Source: an uncultured archaeon
GTDB lineage: Archaea; Halobacteriota; Methanosarcinia; Methanosarcinales; Methanoperedenaceae
Length of the DNA: 55,849 bases
Assembly: GCA_902386205.1 (NCBI GenBank)
Contig: CABMIH010000080.1
Coordinates: 1-55,849, forward strand
Direction: 5' to 3'
Every line of letters starts with the position of its first letter. The stretch's first letter is position 1. Shown piece by piece: positions 43,386 through 52,723 of the stretch. The position numbers were made by a program, and so were the translations under genes. The notes under the pieces are model-generated. The model was not told the DNA's origin. It saw nothing but the letters and a program-made list of their open reading frames with translations, and ran no database searches.

Positions 43386-44086
43386 CCTGTACTCCTTCGT
43401 GTAAAAATATACAATGCCAGAAATCCAATAATGACCAAGATCAGGTTAGGGAGGTATCTTCTGACCGGCTGCCAGTCGATAACCATGCCATAAACCAGGG
43501 ATATCAATAAAAATACAGAGAGAAAAATCGCTATATTTTTTGATGTATCTGATATCATTGCAATGGTTTTTTGAAATTTCGTTCCTGTCTGGCGTGTTCT
43601 TTTACAACGTGGATTTTGGAGTTTATCACTCATCCATTTTTTTGCTTCTATCATGACCCCGTACAATCGAGTTATCATAACATACAGCCATTTGATCACA
43701 TCTACCATCTTTCGAATGGACAGGCTTATCAATTTCAGGATAAGCTGTAACATACATAATATAATTTTAAATATAGTTTCCGGCATTGCCTTCAATGCCT
43801 TGGTATTGAGCCATTTGTTCATACGGCTTCTATCAGGGATTGAAAAGCCTTTAGGCTCTGGAAGATGTTGTTCAATAAATCGAAAAATCACGCCAACGGC
43901 CAGGAAATAATAAGCGTATATCGCAAGCTCTTCAGCGAGCTTCTTATCCTCTGTAAACAGGATAACGGCAGTACCTGCAAGCAGAATAAGTGCAATTAAA
44001 AACGGGTAGCTGGAGGGGGGCCGGTAAATAGCAGGCTCTTTATCGGTCCGATTATTTTTTACACTGGAATTAAGGAGTGAGTTCAT
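43382..44086 (-). CDS. Membrane protein of unknown function
   Basis: 234 residues. Two helices near the N-terminus (about 28-75), an amphipathic, basic middle stretch with RMNKWLNTKALKAMPETIFK, and two helices at the C-terminus (about 183-230). Lies between two large glycosylation-type membrane proteins on the same strand, four bases before one and overlapping the other, so probably part of the same operon. No family is recognised. Confidence 0.6.
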   Translation of the reverse strand: MNSLLNSSVKNNRTDKEPAIYRPPSSYPFLIALILLAGTAVILFTEDKKLAEELAIYAYYFLAVGVIFRFIEQHLPEPKGFSIPDRSRMNKWLNTKALKAMPETIFKIILCMLQLILKLISLSIRKMVDVIKWLYVMITRLYGVMIEAKKWMSDKLQNPRCKRTRQTGTKFQKTIAMISDTSKNIAIFLSVFLLISLVYGMVIDWQPVRRYLPNLILVIIGFLALYIFTRRSTG

Positions 44087-44090
44087 TTTT

Positions 44091-44741
44091 TCATCTTCTC
44101 CGCATGTCCCGCACTATATAAATCATTGACCAGATAAAAGCTAATCCTGAGATTATAAGTCCAATATAGAAATATGACTGCGGTTTGAAGTATAAAACCA
44201 TCCCCAATTCAATACTTCCATCCCTGCTTTCTTTATAGAATTCTTTTGGATAATTTGCTTTGATATACTCAGGATCGATAGTCCAGCTATTGGCATATCC
44301 TTCAACCATTGTATGCGTGTCTTCAAAAACCGGTTTTGCCAATAAATATGTTAAATCGCCTGCATCAAATGTTTTTTGTGCGTGTTCACATTCTGTTGTC
44401 CTGGTATTTTTGTAGTATTCTATTGGCTTGCACCATGAATTATCTGGATTGGGTTCCAGGTAGAGTTTCCATTGGGAATTATAGGCCTGATGGAATTCTA
44501 TTTTTGTTTTTTCTTTAATGTTAATATTCAGGTTATATTTCACGGGATTATTTTTTTGAAAATAAAGATAATTCTTATCAGACCATATCAACGGCACCAG
44601 GTAATTTTGATTTAATTCGTATAATGTAAAATAGTCATTTTCATCCAATTTTTTTAGGATATTCTTCATTTCGAGTTCTTTTATCGTAGTGTATATTACT
44701 TTAGAATTATCTAAATAATATGTATTTATATCTTTATGCAA
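44091..44741 (-). CDS. C-terminal part of a UGA-interrupted large membrane protein
   Basis: 216 residues from TTG 44741, but the reading frame continues without break into the ORF upstream except for one TGA at 44756-44754. Just after the TGA comes KYILLHKDINTYYL, which aligns with VKYILLTKEVDYKKY in the intact 686-residue paralog nearby. The part encodes the extracellular beta-rich domain and the final helix (YFYIGLIISGLAFIWSMIYI). On its own it has no start with a ribosome-binding site. It is either a pseudogene half, the result of a sequencing error, or produced by readthrough. Confidence 0.6.
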   Translation of the reverse strand: MHKDINTYYLDNSKVIYTTIKELEMKNILKKLDENDYFTLYELNQNYLVPLIWSDKNYLYFQKNNPVKYNLNINIKEKTKIEFHQAYNSQWKLYLEPNPDNSWCKPIEYYKNTRTTECEHAQKTFDAGDLTYLLAKPVFEDTHTMVEGYANSWTIDPEYIKANYPKEFYKESRDGSIELGMVLYFKPQSYFYIGLIISGLAFIWSMIYIVRDMRRR

Positions 44742-44753
44742 CAGAATATATTT

Positions 44754-46322
44754 TCAACTGAATTTCTGTAATTGCTTCAAGAACTTATCTTCATCGATGA
44801 CATTGACTTTATTATATTCATAATACGATAAATTTGTTTCCAGTGTAGGATGATCATACGAATTCGCAGAGATGTAAAATTTATTGTATAACAGATGTAA
44901 AACATCATTGCCAACAAAATGCCATTTCGGATAATTAGCCCAATTTAATGAATTAACCACACTATATGGTAAAGAAATGATCGAAAGTTGACGGTCGTCC
45001 TTATTTATTATTTCTTTTATTGTGTAATATTCAGAAGGAATTTTGACAGTGAATTTGTACCCATTTTGATCTTCATGAGATAAATATTCCGGGACGCCCC
45101 CAATGTAAAAAGGAATAGGTATAGCCAGGCTGATAACCAAAACAGTTATGATTATTTTTTTTGAAAAACTACTGTAATATAGTAATAAACTTAATAAAAC
45201 CAGATAAAAAAAAGGGTAAAATACAAATAATTTATCAGGAGACCGGAATAGATTAAACCCTGGCAAAGTATATATGAACAGGTTAAATCTGTCAAATGGT
45301 GGCGTTGCGCGCATTAATAAAAATAAAAGCACAACAAGAAAGATTGAATAATGCAGCCAATATTTTTGTTGTTTCTCTTTTTGGCATAATATCGCTAACA
45401 TCAAGAATATCATATATCCAAGCGATATCGCAATAGATATATCATGGTTAAAATATAGATTCTCTGAAGGATATTTATCCTTGAGCATCTGGAACGAGAA
45501 TATGCTGTAAACATTATTCGATGTATATGACAGCCAGTTCACTAAATTCCCCATAGAATTTCCTTCAGATATCTTTGAAACATATTCTAACTGAGAAGCA
45601 AAATATGGTAAAAGGAAATATAATGATAAAACAAATTCCAGAATAAAAACAAAAAAAGCCCTTTTTACTGCCTGTGGATTCAGGGGGATTTTCCTGGCTG
45701 CGAAAAATGAAAATAATATTAATATTTGAAGAAATAGCAGGGCCGCCAGAAAAGCAATATTATTAAATCCCATAGTTGAAATTAAAAACAGGATGATAAA
45801 ATAAGAAATATCCCTTGTTGAACAACGAACTACTAGTTTTTCAAAAAAAGCGAACAATAACGGTATAAAGATATATATTATAAAATGATGGGTGATCCAC
45901 CAGGGATATGTGAATATCGTAAACGTGAATATGTTAATAGCATAGATAGCTGAACCCAGTAGTCTAATGTAATCCGGAATATTTGCATTAATTATTTTTA
46001 TGGCAAAAAAAAAACTATAAAATGAGCCAATGAAAAAAAGGAACATCATTGTATTGGCGATATTTGAATACGAAAAGCCAATGTTATATAAAATATACTG
46101 AAATAAATAAAAAGGATATACAACAACAAGGGGATTATATTGCCCCTGTCCTGCCTGGTTGAACCATGTAAATAAATTTCTATTTACATTCTCGTTAATA
46201 TCAATTAACTGGTAAAAATCGCCCCCTGCAATGAACGTTCCATCCGGGATCTTATTAATAACAAATGATAGTACTAAAAATATTATTACTATGGCTGCAT
46301 GCAATATTTTATTTTTATCCAT
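44754..46322 (-). CDS. N-terminal part of a large membrane protein (glycosyltransferase/YfhO-like)
   Basis: 522 residues to the TGA at 44754. The first 430 contain about 12 helices in the same layout as the protein at 41325, with FNLFRSPDKLFVFYPFFYLV as a landmark. The sequence stops at the point where the paralog enters its conserved KYILL strand, and the same frame continues with another 220 codons. ATG 46322 overlaps the end of the preceding glycosyltransferase gene. Base composition here is markedly AT-rich. Membrane-embedded role in surface glycan assembly is inferred. Confidence 0.68.
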   Translation of the reverse strand: MDKNKILHAAIVIIFLVLSFVINKIPDGTFIAGGDFYQLIDINENVNRNLFTWFNQAGQGQYNPLVVVYPFYLFQYILYNIGFSYSNIANTMMFLFFIGSFYSFFFAIKIINANIPDYIRLLGSAIYAINIFTFTIFTYPWWITHHFIIYIFIPLLFAFFEKLVVRCSTRDISYFIILFLISTMGFNNIAFLAALLFLQILILFSFFAARKIPLNPQAVKRAFFVFILEFVLSLYFLLPYFASQLEYVSKISEGNSMGNLVNWLSYTSNNVYSIFSFQMLKDKYPSENLYFNHDISIAISLGYMIFLMLAILCQKEKQQKYWLHYSIFLVVLLFLLMRATPPFDRFNLFIYTLPGFNLFRSPDKLFVFYPFFYLVLLSLLLYYSSFSKKIIITVLVISLAIPIPFYIGGVPEYLSHEDQNGYKFTVKIPSEYYTIKEIINKDDRQLSIISLPYSVVNSLNWANYPKWHFVGNDVLHLLYNKFYISANSYDHPTLETNLSYYEYNKVNVIDEDKFLKQLQKFS

Positions 46323-47376
46323 GTTTCTTTACTTCGGAATATATACTGAGTATTTGTTCAGATCTATTATGATAAGTATGGTCTTTTAATACCCTTTCCC
46401 GGCCTGCTTCAATGATAGCCGATCTTTCATCCGGGGCATTCATATAGAAATCTATTTTTTCAAACCAGTCTTCCATGTCTTTTGCTATAATGATCTCTTT
46501 GCCGGCCTTGAAATATTTCCGGATGCAAGCCACATCATCGGTGATCTCAAAACCGCCGCAGAGAGGTATTTTGAAAGTCCTTTCATTACAATCCCCGCCA
46601 AATTTTTTTTGGTATTCCTCATGGACATTAATACATATTTTAGATGATGAATATATTTTTGCTTCATCTCCGAGATGCAATTTTGGTTTTTGGATCGAAC
46701 TCAAATATGAGATATTATAATATTGCCCGAATTTTTGGATCCATCCAATCAACCTGTCTCGAACAGTCCAATCCTGGCCATACAATTTGACATTATATTT
46801 GTTTTTCAATGGGAAAACACACTCCTTAAAAAAGTTTCTTTTTTCGGGCAGAAAAGTCCCTATATAGGAAATATCTGCAATAAAATCCTTCCAAAATTCA
46901 TTTTTCATGATCGTTTTATCAGCAGCAAGCGGTATTGTATAATATTTATAGCCGGTCTCTTTTTCAAATCCTTCCATCCTTTCATCGGACTGCTCGACCG
47001 CATGAAAAAAAACATCACCGAGAAGTCCATCTTTTATTTGTTGGACCGTTCTTACGTCATCTTTCATGCCTTTTGATTCATTAATCCTCAAACCGGACAG
47101 CGGGGATTTCCAGAAATCTATTTTTGTGAACACTATCATTCCTTTTTTCCTGTATTTTCTTAAGATATCCAGATTTAGATATTTCTGGTAGTAAAAATGG
47201 CTTGATGTAATAAAAATATGAATCTGATTTTTTTCCAAAAATTTTTCCAGGTCATCTCCGGATGTAAAAGTAAAAAAATCATGCCCTGAATCTTCAAACG
47301 CATTTTTATAGCCGTGATATATTGTTCTCTGGGCATAAATATTATCTAATGATGGCATATGATACGCAATATTCAT
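46315..47376 (-). CDS. CgeB-like glycosyltransferase
   Basis: 353 residues of GT-B type. The C-terminal half has the CgeB/Glyco_trans_1_2 pattern: YSSSKICINVH, then GGDCNERTFKIPLCGGFEI and AGKEIIIAKDMEDWFEKIDF. These enzymes transfer sugars from nucleotide donors in surface glycan synthesis. ATG 47376; 15 bases separate it from the GT2 gene upstream, and it overlaps the next gene. Confidence 0.78.
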   Translation of the reverse strand: MNIAYHMPSLDNIYAQRTIYHGYKNAFEDSGHDFFTFTSGDDLEKFLEKNQIHIFITSSHFYYQKYLNLDILRKYRKKGMIVFTKIDFWKSPLSGLRINESKGMKDDVRTVQQIKDGLLGDVFFHAVEQSDERMEGFEKETGYKYYTIPLAADKTIMKNEFWKDFIADISYIGTFLPEKRNFFKECVFPLKNKYNVKLYGQDWTVRDRLIGWIQKFGQYYNISYLSSIQKPKLHLGDEAKIYSSSKICINVHEEYQKKFGGDCNERTFKIPLCGGFEITDDVACIRKYFKAGKEIIIAKDMEDWFEKIDFYMNAPDERSAIIEAGRERVLKDHTYHNRSEQILSIYSEVKKHG

Positions 47377-47391
47377 ATTACCTGCCGGATT

Positions 47392-48180
47392 TCATTCATC
47401 CCTTATAAAATTGAATACCATGATCTTGATATTGTATGGTACAAATGATGTAATGCGGATGACCAGGTTATATAATTTATCAAATAAAGTCATTGAATAA
47501 CCATATCCTCTTGAGTATTTTTTCCTTATTTCCAGAGTATTTGCCTCCATCTTGCGGATTTTTGAAATGGTCGCTGAATTTTTATGTACCCTGTATCTGA
47601 GCAAAACCTTCTGGATATTGGCAAACCGGTATCTCGTACCGATCCTGAACCACATATCCAGGTCCTCAGCCGGAGGATATCTGGGATCATAATATCCAAC
47701 ATTGTAAAAAACATCTCTCCTGATCATGCTGACAGGTTGCGCAACAGGGCAATACAGGAAAAGTCTTTTTCGTAATCTTTCATCATCTTCAAAGTATTTA
47801 CGCACGCCTGTGACCTTGCCTGTGTCGCTGTCAAACAATTCTATGAACCCGCCTACAACTCCGCAATCGCGATGCCTCTCTAAATAATCATGCTGTTCCT
47901 TGAATCTTGTTCTTATCGAAATATCATCCGCATCAGATACTGCAATATATTTTCCTTTTGCATATTTCGTGCCTTTTGTCCTTGTTTCAGCTATCCCAAG
48001 GTTTTTCTCATTTCCAAGAACTATGATCCTTTTATCCTTCTTTGAATACTCTTCTGCAATTTCTTTACTATTATCGGTCGAACAATCATCAACAATTATG
48101 AACTCATAATTCGTAAAACTCTGATCTAAAATACTCTCGATCGCTTCCCCCAGATACTCTCCTGCGTTATAAACAGGCAT
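47392..48180 (-). CDS. Family 2 glycosyltransferase, start uncertain
   Basis: 262 residues from ATG 48180, but this begins at MPVYNAGEYLGEAIESILDQ, in the middle of the first beta strand. Eleven further in-frame codons upstream read KNIESPEISVV, restoring the usual SVVMPVYN, and a GGAGG site lies before them, yet there is no ATG, GTG or TTG. The GT-A fold is otherwise complete: FIIVDDCSTDNS, AVSDADDISI (DxD), and PPAEDLDMWFRIG (acceptor-side ED). The sugar and acceptor are unknown. It heads a run of glycan genes on this strand. Confidence 0.8.
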   Translation of the reverse strand: MPVYNAGEYLGEAIESILDQSFTNYEFIIVDDCSTDNSKEIAEEYSKKDKRIIVLGNEKNLGIAETRTKGTKYAKGKYIAVSDADDISIRTRFKEQHDYLERHRDCGVVGGFIELFDSDTGKVTGVRKYFEDDERLRKRLFLYCPVAQPVSMIRRDVFYNVGYYDPRYPPAEDLDMWFRIGTRYRFANIQKVLLRYRVHKNSATISKIRKMEANTLEIRKKYSRGYGYSMTLFDKLYNLVIRITSFVPYNIKIMVFNFIRDE

Positions 48181-48274
48181 TACGACAGATATTTCAGGCG
48201 ATTCTATGTTTTTATCCGTAAATTTTAAACCTCCGGGAATTATAAATATTTTTTTTTGAACTGGATACTAATCG

Positions 48275-49267
48275 CTATTTCTCAAATTTCCTCGCAAGGG
48301 ATTCGTAAGGCAGGGTCAAAACAATTATTATGGAACAAAACGCAAACAAAGCGATAAATCCCCGTGTCTCAATGCCGGGAAATACGTAAGGATTAATGAA
48401 CTGTTTATAGAGATAGATCGCGGACACAAAAGCGGTGATCATGACAGTTGTATCGCGAAGTATCCTTGAATAGTACTGCATGATGCCAAAACGGCACGCA
48501 ACTGCAACAGTATCCAAGAAAATATTGGTTATCGTCATCAGGTCTATCCGTCCCCACCCTTTCCTTGTGAATTTCAAAATAATAGGCGCCTCCACTATTT
48601 TGAAATTGAATCGCCTGGCATAAGCCAGGAACTCCACATCAAAGGCATATCTCTTGACACGCATCAGCGGGAATATCTTTTGGGCGACTTCCCTTCGTAT
48701 CAATTTAAATCCGGCCTGCGTATCACGGATTTCCAGTTGGAGCAACGCTCTTAATACGATATTGTACATCTTGCTGAGGAATTTGCGAAGCATGGGATAA
48801 TACTCGATCGTAGAGAGGGGATGCCTCTTGCTCCCTACAACGATATCCGCCCTGTTCTTTTCCATGTATTCAAGTAAAATGCTTATCTGGCGCGGGTCCA
48901 GCTCCATATCGGCATCGAGAAAAGTAACAAGGTCCTTTGTTGCAAAGTTCACGCCGTATTTTATGGCATATCCTTTGCCCCTGTTCCGTTTTGAGCCCAC
49001 AACTTTCACGTTGTCAAATTTTTCAGAGGTCGCTTCATTAAAAGTTGCGTCTGTAGAACCGTCATCCACAACTATTATTTCATGTTCTATCCCGAGCTCA
49101 TTGAAAAGGTTCCTGACCTGTTTTATGGTCTTGAGAACCCGCCCCTCTTCGTTATAAGCCGGGATTATCACCGAAAGGTTACCAGGTCCTGTTCCCGTGC
49201 TCTTTCTCTCCAATAAATTATGATGAGTTAACATTAAAACCCGCGGATGGGCTATGTCGTTAATCAT
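48275..49267 (-). CDS. Dolichol-phosphate-type family 2 glycosyltransferase with membrane tail
   Basis: 330 residues. The GT-A core has SVIIPAYNEEGRVLKTIKQV, IIVVDDGSTDATF, DLVTFLDADMELDP and DTQAGFKLIRREVAQKIFP, matching dolichyl-phosphate mannose/glucose synthases. Two C-terminal helices (about 262-280 and 300-320) anchor it. Such enzymes load a sugar on dolichol phosphate for use outside the cell by GT-C transferases, which fits the two large membrane proteins of this region. A TATA-rich stretch directly precedes the ATG. Confidence 0.85.
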   Translation of the reverse strand: MINDIAHPRVLMLTHHNLLERKSTGTGPGNLSVIIPAYNEEGRVLKTIKQVRNLFNELGIEHEIIVVDDGSTDATFNEATSEKFDNVKVVGSKRNRGKGYAIKYGVNFATKDLVTFLDADMELDPRQISILLEYMEKNRADIVVGSKRHPLSTIEYYPMLRKFLSKMYNIVLRALLQLEIRDTQAGFKLIRREVAQKIFPLMRVKRYAFDVEFLAYARRFNFKIVEAPIILKFTRKGWGRIDLMTITNIFLDTVAVACRFGIMQYYSRILRDTTVMITAFVSAIYLYKQFINPYVFPGIETRGFIALFAFCSIIIVLTLPYESLARKFEK

Positions 49268-49348
49268 ATTAAATATTTCTGATATATATTTTTAAGACTC
49301 ACCACAATCAGGGAAATTCTTATATTTAATGATAACAAGGAAATAACC

Positions 49349-50008
49349 ATGGAGCTTGGAAAAATAGAGAAACCGGAAGCAAAGGACTTCAAAGAAAAAC
49401 GTAAACTCTACGTCGTGCCGACACTCCCGTTTGAGGAACTGGCCATGAGATTTAATCTCGACAATGCAAAAATCGAGCGGTTCTGGGGAGAAGTCCGGGA
49501 AAAAATAGACCATTTCGTAACAACCTACGGGAACGTTGAGATACTCTATATCGAGGGGATGAACGAAGATGAGAAAGCAGGCATAGAGTTTTTTGAAAGA
49601 TTCGGGAAAGAGAGCAACCATTACAGGTTGATGAAGAGCCTTCTGGACAAAGGCGCAAAACTCAGGGGGATAGAAAAAGAGAATTATCTTGAGATGTCAA
49701 AACTGCTTTTTGAGGAATATTCCAAGTCTTTCCTGCCTGAAATAAAAAAGTTGCATGAAGATTTCTTTGGCAAAAATACTGATTTTGACGGATGGAGAAA
49801 TTACCTGGTCAAAAAGATACAGGAAACCCAGGATGAGATGAGTAAATCTGCTTCGAAAGCCATCAGGGAAACTCTTGGTGAAAAAGGAAGCGGGATTCTT
49901 ATAATAACAGATGGAAGACCTCTGGAATTCCCGGAAGGTGTTGATGTTTTCCAGATAAGACCGCCTGCTTTTGACGAGATCGAAAGGATCATAAGAGAAA
50001 AAACATGA
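49349..50008 (+). CDS. Conserved hypothetical protein
   Basis: 219 residues, soluble, rich in Glu and Lys. Starts MELGKIEKPEAKDF after an AAGGA site. The sequence between 20 and 150 is helical (FEELAMRFNLDNAKIERFWG); the C-terminus has a short beta segment, GSGILIITDGRPLEFPEGVDVFQI, that may form a small nucleotide-binding-like sheet. No family I can name. It lies alone between the glycan region and a small transporter. Confidence 0.6.
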   Translation: MELGKIEKPEAKDFKEKRKLYVVPTLPFEELAMRFNLDNAKIERFWGEVREKIDHFVTTYGNVEILYIEGMNEDEKAGIEFFERFGKESNHYRLMKSLLDKGAKLRGIEKENYLEMSKLLFEEYSKSFLPEIKKLHEDFFGKNTDFDGWRNYLVKKIQETQDEMSKSASKAIRETLGEKGSGILIITDGRPLEFPEGVDVFQIRPPAFDEIERIIREKT

Positions 50009-50048
50009 GGAAACTTTATCCATCCCGCCGTTTTACAGGAACATACTT

Positions 50049-50468
50049 ATGAATTGGATAATTTATGCCGTCGCGTGCGTAATCCTGTACGGGATCATGC
50101 AGTTCTTCATTAAATTAGCTTCGACAGGCAGTAACCCTTTCGTAGCGTCCATGATTTTCATCTCAGTCCAGTTCGTGGCCCAGATTATACTCGGATCATA
50201 TTTTATTTCAAAAAGTGACCTTGATATCAGTTCAGATAATATCAAATACGGGATTGTTGGAGGTATAGCTGCGGCCATTGCAACAATACTCTTCTTCATG
50301 GCGCTCAAGCAGGCGCCGTTATCCAAGGTCGTGCCTGTGGTGAACATGAACGTGGTGGTCGGGGTGTTCCTTGGCATGATTTTCTTAAAGGATGTAATGA
50401 ATACAAGGATCGCAGCAGGTATCGTCCTTGCAGTAATGAGCATATACCTACTGACAAACTCAAGCTGA
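50049..50468 (+). CDS. Small DMT-superfamily (EamA-half) membrane protein
   Basis: 139 residues with four helices, one EamA-type repeat. ILYGIMQFFIKLASTGSNPF in the first helix and FFMALKQAPLSKVVPVVNMN with the following VVVGVFLGMIFLKD are the conserved loop and helix of drug/metabolite transporters. Four-helix members act as dimers. Substrate unknown. Confidence 0.8.
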   Translation: MNWIIYAVACVILYGIMQFFIKLASTGSNPFVASMIFISVQFVAQIILGSYFISKSDLDISSDNIKYGIVGGIAAAIATILFFMALKQAPLSKVVPVVNMNVVVGVFLGMIFLKDVMNTRIAAGIVLAVMSIYLLTNSS

Positions 50469-50485
50469 CCATTCAAAAAAGCGGT

Positions 50486-51250
50486 CTATACTGAATCAGT
50501 TTTTTGCTCGCTCACCTGTTCAGAGGTGGTTTCAATCGTGCATATCATTCCGTTAAAATCCCCATCTTTGACGCGGGGAATCAACCATCCAGATTGATAG
50601 ATCTGACGTTCATCCTTTATATTAAAAGGAATCTCCTTATAATATAATGGTTGCATTGATTTTTTGGCCTTCAAATAATATGGCTTGAAGTGTTCAGGAA
50701 AATCTTTTAAAACCCGGATTCCTACTATTTGCTCCAGGTCCTTTCTCATAATCTTTAATGCGCCTTTGTTTGCGTAACGGACGAAGTCATTCCTATCTGT
50801 TGCCCATACCCCGTTAATGATCTCTTCTAATACATTTTCATAAAATTCTTTGCTTTCTCTTAATTGTCTCTCTACTTTGTGTTTGTAAAGAGCTATCACA
50901 ATGTTGATCTTTAATTCCCGTTCTTTGAATGGTTTAATAATATATCCGAAAGGCTCTGTTAATTTTGCCCTTTCCAGGATCTCTCCATCTGAATATGCAG
51001 TAAGATACACGACCGGGATGTTGAACCTGGAACGTATCTCTCTTGCAGTTTCAATCCCGTCCATTTCCCCCTGTAATACAATATCCATTAAAACCAGGTC
51101 GGGCCGCAGCTCATCGACTTTTTTGAGAGCTTCCTTCCCCGAAGAAGCAGTTGACAGGACAATGTACCCCAGGTTGTGTATTGTTCTTCTTATGTCTTCA
51201 GCAACAAGCGCTTCATCTTCAACAACAAGTATCTGTGACTCTTCCGTCAT
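50486..51250 (-). CDS. Response regulator with PAS domain
   Basis: 254 residues. The receiver domain (about 5-125) has the acidic pair in VVEDEALVAEDI, the phospho-acceptor Asp in LRPDLVLMDIVL, the switch Thr in VVYLTAYSD and Lys in YIIKPFKERE. A PAS domain follows at about 132-245 (VLEEIINGVWATDRNDFVRY). No DNA-binding or histidine kinase domain is present, so it is likely an intermediate in a phosphorelay or a partner of a kinase encoded elsewhere. Divergent from thiC. Confidence 0.85.
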   Translation of the reverse strand: MTEESQILVVEDEALVAEDIRRTIHNLGYIVLSTASSGKEALKKVDELRPDLVLMDIVLQGEMDGIETAREIRSRFNIPVVYLTAYSDGEILERAKLTEPFGYIIKPFKERELKINIVIALYKHKVERQLRESKEFYENVLEEIINGVWATDRNDFVRYANKGALKIMRKDLEQIVGIRVLKDFPEHFKPYYLKAKKSMQPLYYKEIPFNIKDERQIYQSGWLIPRVKDGDFNGMICTIETTSEQVSEQKTDSV

Positions 51251-51403
51251 TTCACTTCCCGATTTTTATTTGGAATTTGGTTCTTTTATCTGGATTCAAA
51301 TTAATAATGATTGATTGTGCCGTATATAAACCAGGTTGTGAAATCCATGTGAATACGGATGTTTTATCTATAAGTGCATCCTTCCAAAGCCCCGGTAACA
51401 TTT

Positions 51404-52684
51404 ATGAGCCTGATCACCGAAGCAAAAAAAGGCTGCCTGACAGAAGAGATGAAACAGGTGGCTGTTGATGAGAACGTAGAACCGGAAATCATATGCCGCG
51501 GCATATCAAATGGGAGGATAGTAATCCCTGTAAGCCCGTACCGCAAAACAAAGCCCTGCGGGATAGGAAAGGGCCTGCGCACAAAAGTGAATGCATCCAT
51601 CGGGACTTCTTCAGATATAACGGATATCGACATGGAAGTAGAGAAGGCAAAAGTGGCCGAAGCTACAGGCGCGGACACGCTTATGGAGCTTTCAACAGGC
51701 GGGGATTTTTATGACATCAGGAAAAAAGTGATAGGAGCCACAACGCTCTCTGTAGGAAGCGTGCCGCTGTACCAGGCATTTATAGAGGCCATCAGGAAAT
51801 ACGGAAGCGCCGTTGATATGAAGGAGGATGAGCTTTTCAGGATAACGGCAGAACAGGCAAAGCTGGGTACGAATTTCATGGCCATACATACCGGAATAAA
51901 CCTTGTTACAGTGGAGCGCCTGAAAAAACAGGGGCGGTTCGGGGGCCTCTGTTCCCGTGGCGGGGCGTTCATGACGGCCTGGATGCTGCATAACGGGAAA
52001 GAAAATCCCCTCTACAGCGAGTTCGATTACCTGCTTGAGATAATGAAAGAACATGAGGTCACGCTCAGCATGGGTAACGGTATGCGTGCGGGGGCGATAC
52101 ACGACTCCACTGACAGGGCACAGATACAGGAACTCATAATGAACTCGGAACTATCGGATAGAGCCCATGAAGCAGATGTGCAGACGATCGTGGAAGGACC
52201 GGGTCACATACCGATAGACGAGATAGATGCTAACGTTAAACTCATGAAGCGCTTGAGCGGCGAGAAGCCTTTCTATATGCTCGGGCCGCTTGTTACGGAT
52301 ATCGCGCCGGGTTACGATCATATCGTTGCAGCCATCGGCGCTTCACTATCAAGCGCTTACGGGGCGGATTTTATCTGCTACGTGACCCCGGCTGAACATC
52401 TTGCACTCCCCAATGTTGAGGATGTAAGGCAGGGTGTGATAACTGCAAGGATCGCTGCCCATATCGGCGACATGGTAAAGAACAATGACAGGCAGCGGGA
52501 CCTTGATATGGGAAGGGCAAGGCGCGATCTAAAGTGGGAAAGGATGTACGAACTGGCGATTGACCCTGAACATGCAAGATCCGTGAGGGACAGCCGCTCG
52601 CCTGAGGATAGCGAGGCATGCACCATGTGCGGGAACTACTGCGCCCTGAAGATAGTCAAGCAGAATTTCAATTTTGAGCGGTGA
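51404..52684 (+). CDS. thiC: Phosphomethylpyrimidine synthase ThiC
   Basis: 426 residues from ATG 51404; GTG 51374 in frame is less likely, as [20 protein letters not shown] is the usual start. A radical SAM enzyme that converts 5-aminoimidazole ribotide into the pyrimidine half of thiamine. Signature blocks are [39 protein letters not shown] and [13 protein letters not shown]. The C-terminal cluster motif is [13 protein letters not shown] box (51321-51330) gives a leader of about 50 bases with a weak hairpin only. Together with Thi4 at 9149 this covers both thiamine precursors. Confidence 0.95.
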   Translation: MSLITEAKKGCLTEEMKQVAVDENVEPEIICRGISNGRIVIPVSPYRKTKPCGIGKGLRTKVNASIGTSSDITDIDMEVEKAKVAEATGADTLMELSTGGDFYDIRKKVIGATTLSVGSVPLYQAFIEAIRKYGSAVDMKEDELFRITAEQAKLGTNFMAIHTGINLVTVERLKKQGRFGGLCSRGGAFMTAWMLHNGKENPLYSEFDYLLEIMKEHEVTLSMGNGMRAGAIHDSTDRAQIQELIMNSELSDRAHEADVQTIVEGPGHIPIDEIDANVKLMKRLSGEKPFYMLGPLVTDIAPGYDHIVAAIGASLSSAYGADFICYVTPAEHLALPNVEDVRQGVITARIAAHIGDMVKNNDRQRDLDMGRARRDLKWERMYELAIDPEHARSVRDSRSPEDSEACTMCGNYCALKIVKQNFNFER

Positions 52685-52723
52685 TTAGAGTCGGGCTGCT
52701 GGAATAAGGGAGTGGAAGTATCA

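Noticed and set aside
44754-44756. Selenocysteine at the in-frame TGA
   Set aside because: The paralog has no cysteine or other redox residue here (Val in VKYILL), and the surrounding sequence shows no SECIS-like support.
51357-51381. Regulatory hairpin in the thiC leader
   Set aside because: Only a 5-bp stem with a 15-base loop that does not cover the start; too weak to report as a feature.
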